Assembly: GCA_001567085.1 (NCBI GenBank) | Contig: LMZS01000048.1 | Location: 1 to 61,555, forward strand | Length of the DNA: 61,555 bases | Source of the DNA: Chloroflexi bacterium OLB15 | Lineage (GTDB): Bacteria; Chloroflexota; Anaerolineae; Aggregatilineales; Phototrophicaceae | Direction of reading: 5' to 3' | Part shown: positions 7,848-16,803 of the stretch, one piece after another | How the letters are laid out: each line of letters starts with the position of its first letter | How positions within the stretch are numbered: the stretch's first letter is position 1 | Notes under the pieces: model-generated | The model's input: the letters and a program-made list of their open reading frames with translations, nothing else | The model's database searches: none | What the model was told of the DNA's origin: nothing | Translations under genes and position numbers: made by a program

Positions 7848-9809
7848 CTATTCCGGCTGCACCTGTGTTACTGCGCCGGGAATGATCTCGACTTCAACGG
7901 ACGCGCCGCCGGTGGAATAGCGAACAATATATATGCCTGCTGGCAGTTGGTATTGGATGCCAGCGCCCCCGCCGAGCAGATTTTCACTGGTATCGTAAAT
8001 ATCCACATATTCATCGGTTGGCTGGCCGTCCGCATCCAGAATTTCCAGCGTGCCTAACGGCGGAACCGTGACGCTGGTGATTTCGTCAGCCGTAACAACC
8101 GCGGGAACGACCAGCGGCGGCTCAATACGAATCTCGACAGTGTAGTTGCCCGCGAGGATCGGCAGCGGCTCGTTGGTATCGTAAATCCACTCGCCCGTTT
8201 CGCCGTCCAATACGGTGAAGTAATAATCGCTGGTTAGCGCCCCGCTTTCATCCACCAATTGAATTGTGCCGGTTCCCGGAATCGGGAAGTTGAGCGTTTC
8301 GCCGGTGACGATGGTGACCGGCATGATGATCAACGGTACGCTTTCGATCCGAAGATCATAAGTGCCGGATAATACTTCTATCATTTCGTTGCCGCCGGCC
8401 AGCCATTCCTGCGTGTCAGGGCTATACAATGCGAAGGGGTAGCGTGTAACTGGCGCCCCGCTTTCGTCCACAAGTTGAATCGCGCCAACCCCGCCGATGG
8501 GAATACTCAGGGTTTCGCCTTCGCCAACCTCAACCTGCATGATGGTTTCAGGGTTGGTATTGATCCGCACGTCATACACGCCCGCCAGCACGGAAACTGA
8601 TCCATCGCCGCCAGTCATCCATTCACCGGTATCCGGGTGATATACGCCAACGTTTAAATCAGTGTTCAGCTCGCCTTCTTCATTGACAAGCTGGATCGTG
8701 GCAACGTCCAACGTCATATCTACTGTCTGGCGCACGCTTACATTCACCGTCTCAGAAATTGGCGGCAAGCTGTTAATCACTACGTCGTAAGTTCCAGCAG
8801 GAACCAGCGCCTCACCCCCTGAAGAATAGGCAACCGGATTCTGCGTAGCAGGATCATAAAGCGTGAAGGTGAAAGTCTCGTTGATATTGCCAGCAGAGTC
8901 CACCAGACGCACAGTTCCGGCTTCCGGAATAGGGATGTTATAAGATTCGCCCGCTACAACCGTCGCTGTAACTTCCATCGTTGGCGAAATATTCACGCGG
9001 ATCAGGTATTCACCGGGCGGCAGTTCGCCCCTTCCTACCCGCGATCCCAGACTGACGTTATCGGCTGAATTGATCACCTCAAACCCGATGGACGCCACCG
9101 GTTCGCCGCTGGCAGTGACGATCTGCACAAAACCGGTTACAGGCGGCGGCGGAACTGAGGCTTCTTCTAAGGCTTCAGTTAACTGCGCCGCGTCGTTGGT
9201 CTCGTAATAGGCGCCGCTGGTCACCTGGGCGATACACTGTAGCTGAGCGCGCGTATTGGCATCTGCCGCCACGCCAATGGTGTTGATCACCACATCAAAG
9301 CCGAGATTGATCAGTTCGCCGGCCACTGCACAAGGATCGCCGCCGCAGCTTTCTTCGCCGTCAGACATCAACACCACAACATTTTGCGTATTCGGCGGCG
9401 TACCGGTCACGGCTAATTCCAGCGAGCGAGCAATCGGGGTATAGCCGATGGCCGGTATTTCCGAAACCACCTGGCTGAATAAAGCAGGATCAACTGGCGC
9501 AAGCGGGATCACCTGTTCAATATCTAAACAGGAAGCGGCTGGATCATCCTGTGGCAAGCGATGCCCATAAGCCCATAAACTGGCATTAAATTCCGGCGGA
9601 AGCCCGTTTACCAGATCGATCACCGCATCTCTGGCGATAGCGATTCGAGAACGCCCATCGCTGAACAGCGCTTGCATGGAACCAGACGCATCCATAATGA
9701 TGATCACGTTGGTTGGTGACGCTTCTTGCGCGGCGGCGGTGCTAATGCCGGCTAGAAGCACGATGCACAGCAGAATCAGCAAGCGTATCCGGCGAAAAGA
9801 GAATCTCAT
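7848..9809 (-). CDS. Secreted VWA protein with six beta modules (copy 1)
   Basis: Exported protein: MRFSFRRIRLLILLCIVLL begins a signal peptide ending near TAAAQE. It is followed by a von Willebrand A domain with intact MIDAS residues (MDASGSMQAL, later TPIARSLE and MSDGEESCGGDPC). Cysteines in ASCLDIEQ, SCGGDPC and QLQCIAQ are consistent with disulfides outside the cytoplasm. After a PPPP linker come six modules of about 70 residues. Each starts with a TIQLVDESG-like strand and ends with a GTYDLRIES-type strand, in the style of PEGA/carboxypeptidase-like beta domains. ATG 9809 is chosen because GGAG lies 7 nt upstream and the signal peptide starts there; the upstream extension to 9872 is not needed. 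The paralogue is immediately upstream. The role, perhaps adhesion or surface assembly, is inferred. Confidence 0.85.
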   Translation of the reverse strand: MRFSFRRIRLLILLCIVLLAGISTAAAQEASPTNVIIIMDASGSMQALFSDGRSRIAIARDAVIDLVNGLPPEFNASLWAYGHRLPQDDPAASCLDIEQVIPLAPVDPALFSQVVSEIPAIGYTPIARSLELAVTGTPPNTQNVVVLMSDGEESCGGDPCAVAGELINLGFDVVINTIGVAADANTRAQLQCIAQVTSGAYYETNDAAQLTEALEEASVPPPPVTGFVQIVTASGEPVASIGFEVINSADNVSLGSRVGRGELPPGEYLIRVNISPTMEVTATVVAGESYNIPIPEAGTVRLVDSAGNINETFTFTLYDPATQNPVAYSSGGEALVPAGTYDVVINSLPPISETVNVSVRQTVDMTLDVATIQLVNEEGELNTDLNVGVYHPDTGEWMTGGDGSVSVLAGVYDVRINTNPETIMQVEVGEGETLSIPIGGVGAIQLVDESGAPVTRYPFALYSPDTQEWLAGGNEMIEVLSGTYDLRIESVPLIIMPVTIVTGETLNFPIPGTGTIQLVDESGALTSDYYFTVLDGETGEWIYDTNEPLPILAGNYTVEIRIEPPLVVPAVVTADEITSVTVPPLGTLEILDADGQPTDEYVDIYDTSENLLGGGAGIQYQLPAGIYIVRYSTGGASVEVEIIPGAVTQVQPE

Positions 9810-9924
9810 GGTGTCGCTCCAACTCCGATCTATGTTAGGAAATGGACGGTTTCGATTTTCTATTGCAAGCATCCATTGTGATGTGATTTGTTATATCCGG
9901 CAACAGGGGGGTGTTTTCATGAAA

Positions 9925-9946
9925 GTGGGCGCTGCGCCGCGCCCAC
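9925..9946 (-). terminator. Terminator-like hairpin after VWA copy 2
   Basis: Perfect 8-bp stem GTGGGCGC / GCGCCCAC with a 6-nt loop between the two VWA genes. Read on the minus strand it is followed by TTTC only. Confidence 0.45.
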
Positions 9947-10037
9947 GAACAGTCTTAGCGAAAATGAAGCCCATCTTCAGCCCTTCACGCCAGCGGCAAG
10001 AGAGAAGCCGAAAGATGCGCCGCCGGATGAAAACAAT

Positions 10038-11999
10038 CTATCCCGGTTGGGCGCGGGCAGTTTCACCGGCCACAACTTCAACCTCAACAGTTGTTCCATC
10101 GGGGTATTCAACCCGATATACCCCTTCCACCAACAGATAACTGGCATCAACGCCGCCTGTCACCAGATCACCGGTTTCGGCATCGTAGATGAAGAGATAC
10201 TCGGCGTTCGGCGAACCATTTGCCGCGAACACTTCCAATGTCCCCATAGGCGGCAGGGATACATCTGTGGTTTCGCCTGCGACCACGATGACCTGCTGTA
10301 CCTCTGTTGACGGTAACGTGCTAATTTCCACATCGTAGGTGCCGGGCGCAAGCTCTACCAGCCCCACGCCGCCTGTCACCAGTTCGCCGGTTTCGGCATT
10401 GTTGACGTAGTAATAGAAGTCGGCGGTTGGCTCGCCGCTATCGGTTACGGTTTGCAGGCTTCCGGGGGTGCCCACCACAACATCCACGGTTTCCCCAATC
10501 GTCACAGTCACCTGCGTTTCGGTTGGCGGAACCGTGTTAACCAACACGTCGTAAATACCCGGCGCAATTTCAATCAAGCCAACGCCGCCTGTCACCAGTT
10601 CGCCAGTTTCGGCATCGTTGACGAAGTAGTAATAATCGCTGATGGGTTCGCCGTCTTCGTTCACCGTCTGGATGCTGCCGACAGCGCCCACAGGAATATT
10701 CACGGTTTCGCCAGCCGTTACCGTCACCTGTGTTTCGGTGCGCGGCGTGGTGTTGATCACTATGTTATAAATGCCGGGGGCAACATTGGCTGGCCCGGTT
10801 GTGCCTGTCACCAATTCGCCAGTTTCAGCATTGGTGACGAAAAAGTAATAGTCGGTGGTCGGCTGTCCGTCTTCCGTCACGATCTGGATGCCGCCGATAT
10901 TCAGCGGAATATCTACCGTTTCGCCCGGAGCAAGGGTGATAGGCTGTTCAAAAACTGGATTGCTATTGACCACCGCGTTATAAGCGCCCGCTGGCACTTC
11001 GGCGGTTCCGCCAGAAGAATAAGCGACAGCCTGACCGGTTTCCGGATCGTACAGGGTGAACGGGAAAAGATCGGTCACCACGCCTTCGCTATCCACTAGC
11101 CGCACCGTTCCGGTATCAGGCAGCGTGATCGTGGTGGTTTCGCCCGCCGTGACCGTGACGTTGGTTTCTAACAGCGGCGAAATGCTTACACGAACGGTGT
11201 AATTTCCGGGCGGGAACTCCCCACTGCCCAGCCGCGATCCCATACTGGTGTTATTTGTAGGATTAAGCACCTCAAAGCCGATCTGTGAAGCCACTTCGCC
11301 ATCCGGCGTCACCACCTGAATCATGCCGGTTTCCGGCGGCGGGGGCGCTGAAGCTTCTTGAAGCGCCTCAGTTAGCGCGCCCGCATCATTCGCCTCGTAA
11401 TAGGCGCCGCCTGTAATCTGCGCTATACACTGTAATTGGGCGCGCGTGTTCGCATCCGGGGCGACGCCAATCGTGTTGATCACCACCTCAAAACCCAACG
11501 CCACCAGTTCGCCAGCCACCGCGCAGGGATCGCCGCCGCAGCTTTCTTCGCCGTCAGACATCAAGACCACGATATTGTGACTGTTAGGCGGGGTGCCGGT
11601 AACTGCATTCTCCAGCGAACGGGCAATCGGGGTATAGCCGATAGCATTTAAGGGCGTGACAACCTGCTCAAACTGCACAGGATCAACTGGCGCAAGCGGG
11701 ATCACCTGCTCAATATCCAGACATGAGGCTTCAGGATCATCCTGTGGAAGGCGATGCCCGTATACCCACAGGCTGGCGTTGTCTTGCGCGGGCAAGCTGC
11801 TTGCCAGATTAATCACCGCGTCTTTGGCGATCTCAATGCGTGTACGCCCATCGCTAAAAAGCGCCTGCATCGAGCCGGATGCATCGAGAATGATCGTGAC
11901 ATTGGTTTGTTCATCGGTCTGTGCAGCGGCAGCGCTAAGGCCGCCTGAAATGATCAGCAGTAAGGCGAGCAACCATAACCAGCGGGGAGCAAGTTTCAT
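10038..11999 (-). CDS. Secreted VWA protein with six beta modules (copy 2)
   Basis: Tandem paralogue of the downstream VWA protein, of equal length (653 versus 653 residues from the chosen start). The signal peptide (MKLAPRWLWLLALLLIISGG) ends near AAAQT. The VWA domain has ILDASGSMQAL, GYTPIARSLENAV and LMSDGEESCGG. Six repeated modules follow. The middle three are strikingly alike (AETGELVTG, then PGIYDVLVNT, then TVTAGETVNIPV), so the repeat is visible at DNA level as well. The VWA halves of the two copies are much closer than the repeats, so repeats are diverging or being exchanged. The gene lies 127 bp downstream of an M23 peptidase on the same strand. Metal-dependent ligand binding by the VWA domain is family knowledge; the ligand is unknown. 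Confidence 0.85.
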   Translation of the reverse strand: MKLAPRWLWLLALLLIISGGLSAAAAQTDEQTNVTIILDASGSMQALFSDGRTRIEIAKDAVINLASSLPAQDNASLWVYGHRLPQDDPEASCLDIEQVIPLAPVDPVQFEQVVTPLNAIGYTPIARSLENAVTGTPPNSHNIVVLMSDGEESCGGDPCAVAGELVALGFEVVINTIGVAPDANTRAQLQCIAQITGGAYYEANDAGALTEALQEASAPPPPETGMIQVVTPDGEVASQIGFEVLNPTNNTSMGSRLGSGEFPPGNYTVRVSISPLLETNVTVTAGETTTITLPDTGTVRLVDSEGVVTDLFPFTLYDPETGQAVAYSSGGTAEVPAGAYNAVVNSNPVFEQPITLAPGETVDIPLNIGGIQIVTEDGQPTTDYYFFVTNAETGELVTGTTGPANVAPGIYNIVINTTPRTETQVTVTAGETVNIPVGAVGSIQTVNEDGEPISDYYYFVNDAETGELVTGGVGLIEIAPGIYDVLVNTVPPTETQVTVTIGETVDVVVGTPGSLQTVTDSGEPTADFYYYVNNAETGELVTGGVGLVELAPGTYDVEISTLPSTEVQQVIVVAGETTDVSLPPMGTLEVFAANGSPNAEYLFIYDAETGDLVTGGVDASYLLVEGVYRVEYPDGTTVEVEVVAGETARAQPG

Positions 12000-12086
12000 C
12001 TCTGTTACTCCACATGCTTATCCATCATGGTTACATTGTGGATTGATTTATGGAATGCGGCAATTAAACGGTGGGAAAGGGTAAGG

Positions 12087-12109
12087 GAGGCAGGCTTTAT
12101 GCCCGCCTC
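12087..12109 (-). terminator. Hairpin downstream of M23 peptidase gene
   Basis: 9-bp stem with one G-T pair (GAGGCAGGC 12087-12095 / GCCCGCCTC 12101-12109) and a 5-nt loop, placed 18 bp beyond the peptidase stop. On the minus strand it is followed by a pyrimidine-rich but not T-only tract. Confidence 0.4.
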
Positions 12110-12126
12110 TGGCAGGGCGATTGATT

Positions 12127-13110
12127 CTACGGCATCCACATTTGCAAAAGCTGAACGGGGTTGACCCATACACCGTTGACCGCCGTTTCCCAGTGAAAAT
12201 GCGGCCCCTGCGTGCGGCCAACATCGCCGCTAAGGCACAGGGTTTGCCCGCGTTCAACCAGATCGCCATACTCCACCAGCACTTCGCTGCAATGGGCATA
12301 GCCGGAATACACGCCGTAGCCGTGATCGATCAACACGTAATTGCCGCGTATCGGCAGCAAGCCAGTATAGGCCACGCGCCCGCCGCCCATCGCCATAATG
12401 GGAACGCCCAGCGTGGTGCGAATATCGGTGCCTGTATGCCGTGTGCTTAAGGTGCCATTGAACACTCGAAATGCGCCAAATGGAGAGGTCAAGGCGTTTA
12501 AAATTGGCAGTTGGAAGCCATCCGCATCCCACAGGCGCTCAAGCGTGATCTGCCCGATTGCGCTTTCCAGCCGCGCCAGTTCGCTGCGTTCAACGCTGGT
12601 ATCCAGCAAATAGCCTTTAGCCGCCAGAATATTCACGTTCTGGGCGATAAACGCCCCATTGACGACATCCAGCGAAGTCGCCAGTATGGACTGCGTGCCG
12701 TCGCTATAAGTGACCACCACCGAAAGCGGGGTGCTGCCTGTTGGCGCTTCCATTTCTGTAGCCAGCAGGCCGTAGAAATTATGGTCATCGGCAAGCCAGA
12801 AGGGAATCTCTGCGTTCAACCAGTTTCCGGTAACGCTTTCAATATCGCTGCCCACCACCCGCAGCAGGCGGGTCTCGCCCTGCGGCACGGTGCCGATGAA
12901 GAAGGTTTGCAAACCTGCGCGATCATCGTTGGTCACGGCGAATACGGCGGGGCGCGGCTCGCGGGTGGGCAGCGGCGCAGGCGTGGTGACCGGATCAAGC
13001 CCGCCATCTTCAGGGGGCGGCTCGGTGGGCGCGTCCTGCGCCAACAGTGGCAGCGACATCAGAATTCCGAACACCACCAATGAACAGAGTATGATTAAGC
13101 GTCTTCTCAT
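12127..13110 (-). CDS. Secreted M23 (LytM) metallopeptidase
   Basis: A 327-residue exported peptidoglycan endopeptidase-like protein. The signal peptide is MRRRLIILCSLVVFGILMSL, ending near LLAQD, and is followed by a Pro/Glu-rich linker. The C-terminal M23 domain carries the zinc site: His225 and Asp229 in RHTGTD, and His304/His306 in GPHFHW. The segment YSGYAHCSEV holds the third conserved His. The roughly 190-residue middle region resembles beta-sandwich modules placed before M23 domains in Chloroflexota. M23 enzymes cut peptide cross-links, though many act only as regulators. Since all metal residues are present, it should be active. It is first in a same-strand run with the two VWA genes. 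Confidence 0.9.
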   Translation of the reverse strand: MRRRLIILCSLVVFGILMSLPLLAQDAPTEPPPEDGGLDPVTTPAPLPTREPRPAVFAVTNDDRAGLQTFFIGTVPQGETRLLRVVGSDIESVTGNWLNAEIPFWLADDHNFYGLLATEMEAPTGSTPLSVVVTYSDGTQSILATSLDVVNGAFIAQNVNILAAKGYLLDTSVERSELARLESAIGQITLERLWDADGFQLPILNALTSPFGAFRVFNGTLSTRHTGTDIRTTLGVPIMAMGGGRVAYTGLLPIRGNYVLIDHGYGVYSGYAHCSEVLVEYGDLVERGQTLCLSGDVGRTQGPHFHWETAVNGVWVNPVQLLQMWMP

Positions 13111-13316
13111 GCGAATTTCTTCATACAGGGCATAGGGGCAAATTCAGCGACTAGGATAACGCCTTGTCGTGGCAATCAACAGAGGACGAATATGAATTTC
13201 AAGCGCAGCAACGTTACATTTGAGATGCTGAAAAACTCATTTCCGGCTCATGATTTCACGGCTAAATTGGCGTATCTTACCCACGTATCCGGCAATTGGT
13301 AAGGGGTTAGCAGTAC

Positions 13317-14870
13317 ATGGCACGTATTATCGTCATTGGCAGCGGCTTTGGCGGTCTGGGAGCCGCTATCCGGTTGGCAGCACGTGGTCACGAAGTTGAG
13401 ATTTTTGAAAAGCGCGACAAGATCGGGGGTCGCGGCTACGTTTATGAAGCCGACGGCTTTAAGTTCGACAGCGGCCCCACCGTGATCACCGCGCCATTCA
13501 TGTTTGATGACCTGTGGGCGATTGCTGGAAAGCGCCGCGAAGATGATGTGACGTTTATTCCACTCAACCCCTTCTACCGCATCTTCGATAGCGAAGGCCG
13601 CAAGCTTGACTACAACGGTGACGAAAGCTTCATTCTAGAGCAGATTCGCCAGCGCAGCCCCGCCGATGCTGAAGGCTATCAGCAGTTTATGCGCAGCACC
13701 GGACCGATCTTCGAAAAAGGCTTTGTGGAATTAGCAGACAAGCCATTTCTGCACTTTTCAGACATGATCAAGGTTGCGCCAGACCTGATCAGGATGAAAA
13801 GCTACCTGAGCGTTTATCAATACGTTTCGCAGTTTGTAGGCGACGACTTTTTGCGCCGCTGCTGGTCATTTCATCCGCTGCTGATCGGCGGCAATCCGTT
13901 TGACTCGCCCTCGATTTACGCCATGATTCACTATCTGGAGCGCGAATGGGGGGTACATTACGCGCAGGGCGGCACTGGCGTATTGATCGCGGCGATGGGC
14001 AGGCTGTTTGAAAGTTTGGGCGGCAAAATACATCTGAATGCCGAAATCAGCGAAATTGTGGTGAATGCGGATCAGCGCCGCCGGGTGAAGGGTGTGCGTC
14101 TTGGCGATGGCACAGTTGTAGAAGCCGATCATATCGTCAGCAATGCGGATGTCGCCTTCACCTATCGCAGCCTGATCGCGCCGGAATACCGCAGGAAGAA
14201 CACCGATCAGCACATCGAACGCATGAAGTACAGTATGTCGCTGTTCGTGATTTATTTCGGCACCAAACGCCGTTATCTGGATAGTGGATTGGCGCACCAC
14301 AACATCATCCTAAGCGAACGCTATCGCGGGCTGCTGCAAGACATTTTCCGGCATAAAGTGCTGGCGGACGATTTTTCCCTGTATCTGCATATGCCCACGA
14401 TGACCGATAGCTCAATAGCGCCGGAAGGCTGCGAGAATTTTTATGTGCTTTCGCCAGTGCCGCATCTGGGCGCGGATATTGACTGGGCGAAGATGGCACA
14501 GCCGTATAAGAACCGTATTCTGGAATTTCTGGAAGCAAACTACCTGCCCGATTTACGCAAAAACATCATCACCGAACACCACATTGACCCGCGCTATTTC
14601 CAGAACACGCTGAACAGCTATCTTGGCTCGGCATTTAGCGTGCAGCCGCTGCTGATGCAATCAGCATGGTTCCGCCCGCACAATCGCTCAGAAGATTTTG
14701 ACAATTTATATTTCGTCGGCGCAGGCACGCATCCCGGCGCGGGATTGCCGGGAGTGCTGTCCTCGTCTATCATCGCTGACCGCCTGATCGCTGAAGTAGC
14801 GCCTGATCCAATGCCTGTAAGCCAGCGTCACAGGGCTGCGCCTGACCGCCTCACCCCGGAGATCGTCTAA
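13317..14870 (+). CDS. crtI: Phytoene desaturase (CrtI type)
   Basis: An FAD-dependent carotenoid desaturase that introduces double bonds into phytoene. The N-terminus [20 protein letters not shown] with [15 protein letters not shown] is the dinucleotide fold. [13 protein letters not shown] follows, and the C-terminal [19 protein letters not shown] is the carotenoid-dehydrogenase signature. Its 517 residues match full-length CrtI. It ends exactly where crtB begins, so the two are certainly co-transcribed and translationally coupled. Carotenes synthesised here could serve membrane protection or phototrophy. Related CrtN or CrtD desaturases are alternatives, but the crtB partner favours CrtI. 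Confidence 0.93.
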   Translation: MARIIVIGSGFGGLGAAIRLAARGHEVEIFEKRDKIGGRGYVYEADGFKFDSGPTVITAPFMFDDLWAIAGKRREDDVTFIPLNPFYRIFDSEGRKLDYNGDESFILEQIRQRSPADAEGYQQFMRSTGPIFEKGFVELADKPFLHFSDMIKVAPDLIRMKSYLSVYQYVSQFVGDDFLRRCWSFHPLLIGGNPFDSPSIYAMIHYLEREWGVHYAQGGTGVLIAAMGRLFESLGGKIHLNAEISEIVVNADQRRRVKGVRLGDGTVVEADHIVSNADVAFTYRSLIAPEYRRKNTDQHIERMKYSMSLFVIYFGTKRRYLDSGLAHHNIILSERYRGLLQDIFRHKVLADDFSLYLHMPTMTDSSIAPEGCENFYVLSPVPHLGADIDWAKMAQPYKNRILEFLEANYLPDLRKNIITEHHIDPRYFQNTLNSYLGSAFSVQPLLMQSAWFRPHNRSEDFDNLYFVGAGTHPGAGLPGVLSSSIIADRLIAEVAPDPMPVSQRHRAAPDRLTPEIV

Positions 14871-15842
14871 ATGCACGTACAATCTACGTGGGAATCCACT
14901 CTGCTAGACTGGGCATCAGACCCCCTGAACACCGGGCAGGCTAACCCTCATGCCTGGAATAACGCGCAGTCCCCGGCGGCAGCTTACGAAATTTGCGCCC
15001 GCTTAACCCGCGCCAACAGCAAAACATTTTATATGGCATCCGGCTTGCTGCCCCGCCACAAGCGGCAGGCGGTACGGGCGCTGTATGCCTTCTGCCGCAT
15101 CACCGATGATCTTGTAGATGCGCCCGGCGGCAGCCTCGAAGCGCGCCGAACAGCGCTGCATAACTGGCGCGAACTGGCGCTGAATCCGCATCCCATCCCC
15201 GGCGATGATGTGCGTACCGTTGTGGCTTACGCATGGGCGCACGCACGCGCGCGCTACCACGTGCCAGTAGGCTATGCCGAACAGCTTATTGACGGCGTAT
15301 CCCGCGATCTGGAGCCTCAACGCTACGCCTCGTTTGATGAGCTGGCGGTCTATTCCTACGGTGTGGCCTCTACCGTCGGGCTGATGGCGATGCATATCAT
15401 CGGCTTCACGGGCGAAGAAGCGCTGCCCTACGCGGTGAAGCTGGGTGTAGGCTTACAACTGACCAACATCCTGCGCGACGTGGCCGAAGACTGGCGCGCT
15501 GGCCGCCTGTACCTGCCAACTGATGAGCTGGCAGCGCATGGGCTTTCTGAAGCCGCCGTTGAGCGTATGGTACAAACGGGCGACTGTGATGCCCGCTGGT
15601 GCGCGTTTATGCGCTTTCAAATCGAACGCACGCGCCGCCTGCTCCAGGATGGAAAGCCGGGGATGCGCCTGCTCCATCGTGATGGGCGGCTGGCAATCAT
15701 GGCTGCTGCCGATCTATACGGCGCGATCCTCTCGGATATTGAGGCACATGATTACAACGTGTTTAACCGCCGCGCCTACGTAAGCACCGCGCGAAAATTG
15801 CGCCTGCTGCCCGGTATCTGGTGGCGCAGCCTGCGCGGGTGA
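14871..15842 (+). CDS. crtB: Phytoene synthase
   Basis: Condenses two geranylgeranyl diphosphates into phytoene, the first committed carotenoid step. Both Asp-rich magnesium motifs are present: ITDDLVD near residue 80 and DVAEDWRAGRLYLP near 200. The segments YAFCRITDDLVDAPGG and LGVGLQLTNILRDVAEDW are the family signatures. At 323 residues the length is typical. The ATG abuts the crtI stop codon. HpnC/HpnD-type squalene synthase homologues share the fold, but the direct pairing with crtI argues for phytoene synthase. Confidence 0.93.
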   Translation: MHVQSTWESTLLDWASDPLNTGQANPHAWNNAQSPAAAYEICARLTRANSKTFYMASGLLPRHKRQAVRALYAFCRITDDLVDAPGGSLEARRTALHNWRELALNPHPIPGDDVRTVVAYAWAHARARYHVPVGYAEQLIDGVSRDLEPQRYASFDELAVYSYGVASTVGLMAMHIIGFTGEEALPYAVKLGVGLQLTNILRDVAEDWRAGRLYLPTDELAAHGLSEAAVERMVQTGDCDARWCAFMRFQIERTRRLLQDGKPGMRLLHRDGRLAIMAAADLYGAILSDIEAHDYNVFNRRAYVSTARKLRLLPGIWWRSLRG

Positions 15843-15891
15843 CGCCCCAAAATCACCCGAACGTGGACTCAATAATCGCCCCGCATTTCGC

Positions 15892-15897
15892 TACAAT
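15892..15897 (+). promoter_or_regulatory. -10 box TACAAT before ADC-like gene
   Basis: TACAAT in the 89-bp gap after crtB. The best -35 at 17 bp (TCAATA, 15869-15874) is weak. The same GCTACAAT context recurs elsewhere in the window. Confidence 0.35.
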
Positions 15898-15931
15898 GGT
15901 GCTTTCTGCACGCTGAGGGCAAAGAGGCTGC

Positions 15932-16663
15932 ATGGCTTCAGAAACAACAACTTCGCCCGCAACAGGCTTTATGACGCCGCCCGATCTGCCAGTGATACCG
16001 CCGCCCTGGAAACTCTCAGGCGATGGCTGGGTAGTGTTTTACAGTTTTCCGCCAGATCACCCCTATGGCGTGGTGGAGCGAGACGAACTTGCCGGCAAAT
16101 GGCGCGGCGGCACAGGCGCGATTGCCTGGATGAATTACAAATCTTCGCCAGTTGGCGCCTACAGCGAACTGCTGTACATTCCCGGCAAATTTGAAGTGAC
16201 GCGCAAGGGTAAGACGAAGAAGTTTTATTCGATCAGCCAGATTTTTGTTTCATCGTGGGAAAGCGTGGTCAGCGGGCGCGCCAACTGGGGGATTCCCAAA
16301 GATCGCGCCGATTTTAGGGTTGAAACTTTACCCACAGGCGAAGATCACCTTGTCGCTTCAATAGATGGCGCGCAAATTGCCGAGTTGACGGCTAAAGCCG
16401 GGCTGTTCAGAATGCCCGTAAATACTGGCCTGTTTCCGGTTACGCTGATGCAAAAATGGCAGGGGCAAACCTTCTTCATCAAACTGGCGGTGAGCGCGGG
16501 CATTGAATGGCTCACCAGCGTGAAAACCTACGGGGACGGCGTTCATATCCCTGATCTCAGCGGCATAAACCCCCTCGGCGCGATCAAATTGGATAAATTT
16601 AAGATCACTTTCCCCGCGCCTGAAATCGCAGTGATGAGCGCGCGGGCGTCTGATGAAACTTGA
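15932..16663 (+). CDS. Acetoacetate decarboxylase-like protein
   Basis: A 243-residue member of the acetoacetate-decarboxylase-like superfamily. The key block is VVSGRANWGIPKDRADF, which corresponds to the GRExWGFPKK region around the active site of ADC. Earlier, VGAYSELLYIPGKF corresponds to the strand lining the cavity. Many superfamily members are not decarboxylases. Distant homologues near pigment or lipid genes act on other beta-keto acids, cyclise ketones or have no known reaction. An AGAGG Shine-Dalgarno precedes ATG 15932. Its position just downstream of crtIB could indicate a role connected to pigments, but a separate -10 box makes that only a suggestion. Confidence 0.75.
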   Translation: MASETTTSPATGFMTPPDLPVIPPPWKLSGDGWVVFYSFPPDHPYGVVERDELAGKWRGGTGAIAWMNYKSSPVGAYSELLYIPGKFEVTRKGKTKKFYSISQIFVSSWESVVSGRANWGIPKDRADFRVETLPTGEDHLVASIDGAQIAELTAKAGLFRMPVNTGLFPVTLMQKWQGQTFFIKLAVSAGIEWLTSVKTYGDGVHIPDLSGINPLGAIKLDKFKITFPAPEIAVMSARASDET

Positions 16664-16790
16664 AGACAGCCGGATTGTATTGACTGGCGCGGCCAGCGGC
16701 ATCGAACAGGATTCCCGCTGCGTGCTGCCGATCACCGGCATTTACCAGTACTATACCCGCCGTCTATTTGCCGCATGGCAGCGGCAGTAA
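16653..16790 (+). pseudogene. SDR remnant with internal deletion
   Basis: A 45-codon frame starts MKLEDSRIVLTGAASGI, the unmistakable first strand and glycine loop of a short-chain dehydrogenase. After about 17 residues it jumps to RCVLPITGIYQYYTRRLFAAWQRQ and a stop, which reads like the C-terminal tail of such a protein. The middle of roughly 200 residues is missing. Its ATG overlaps the end of the ADC-like gene by 11 nt, so the original SDR was probably co-translated with it. An in-frame internal deletion is the simplest explanation. A truncated peptide cannot bind NAD(P) or carry the catalytic Tyr-Lys pair. Confidence 0.6.
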
Positions 16791-16803
16791 ATCGAGAAAA
16801 CCA

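Noticed and set aside
10452..11099. Long plus-strand open frames opposite the VWA genes
   Set aside because: They mirror the repeat codons of the minus-strand genes, lack ribosome-binding sites and resemble no family.
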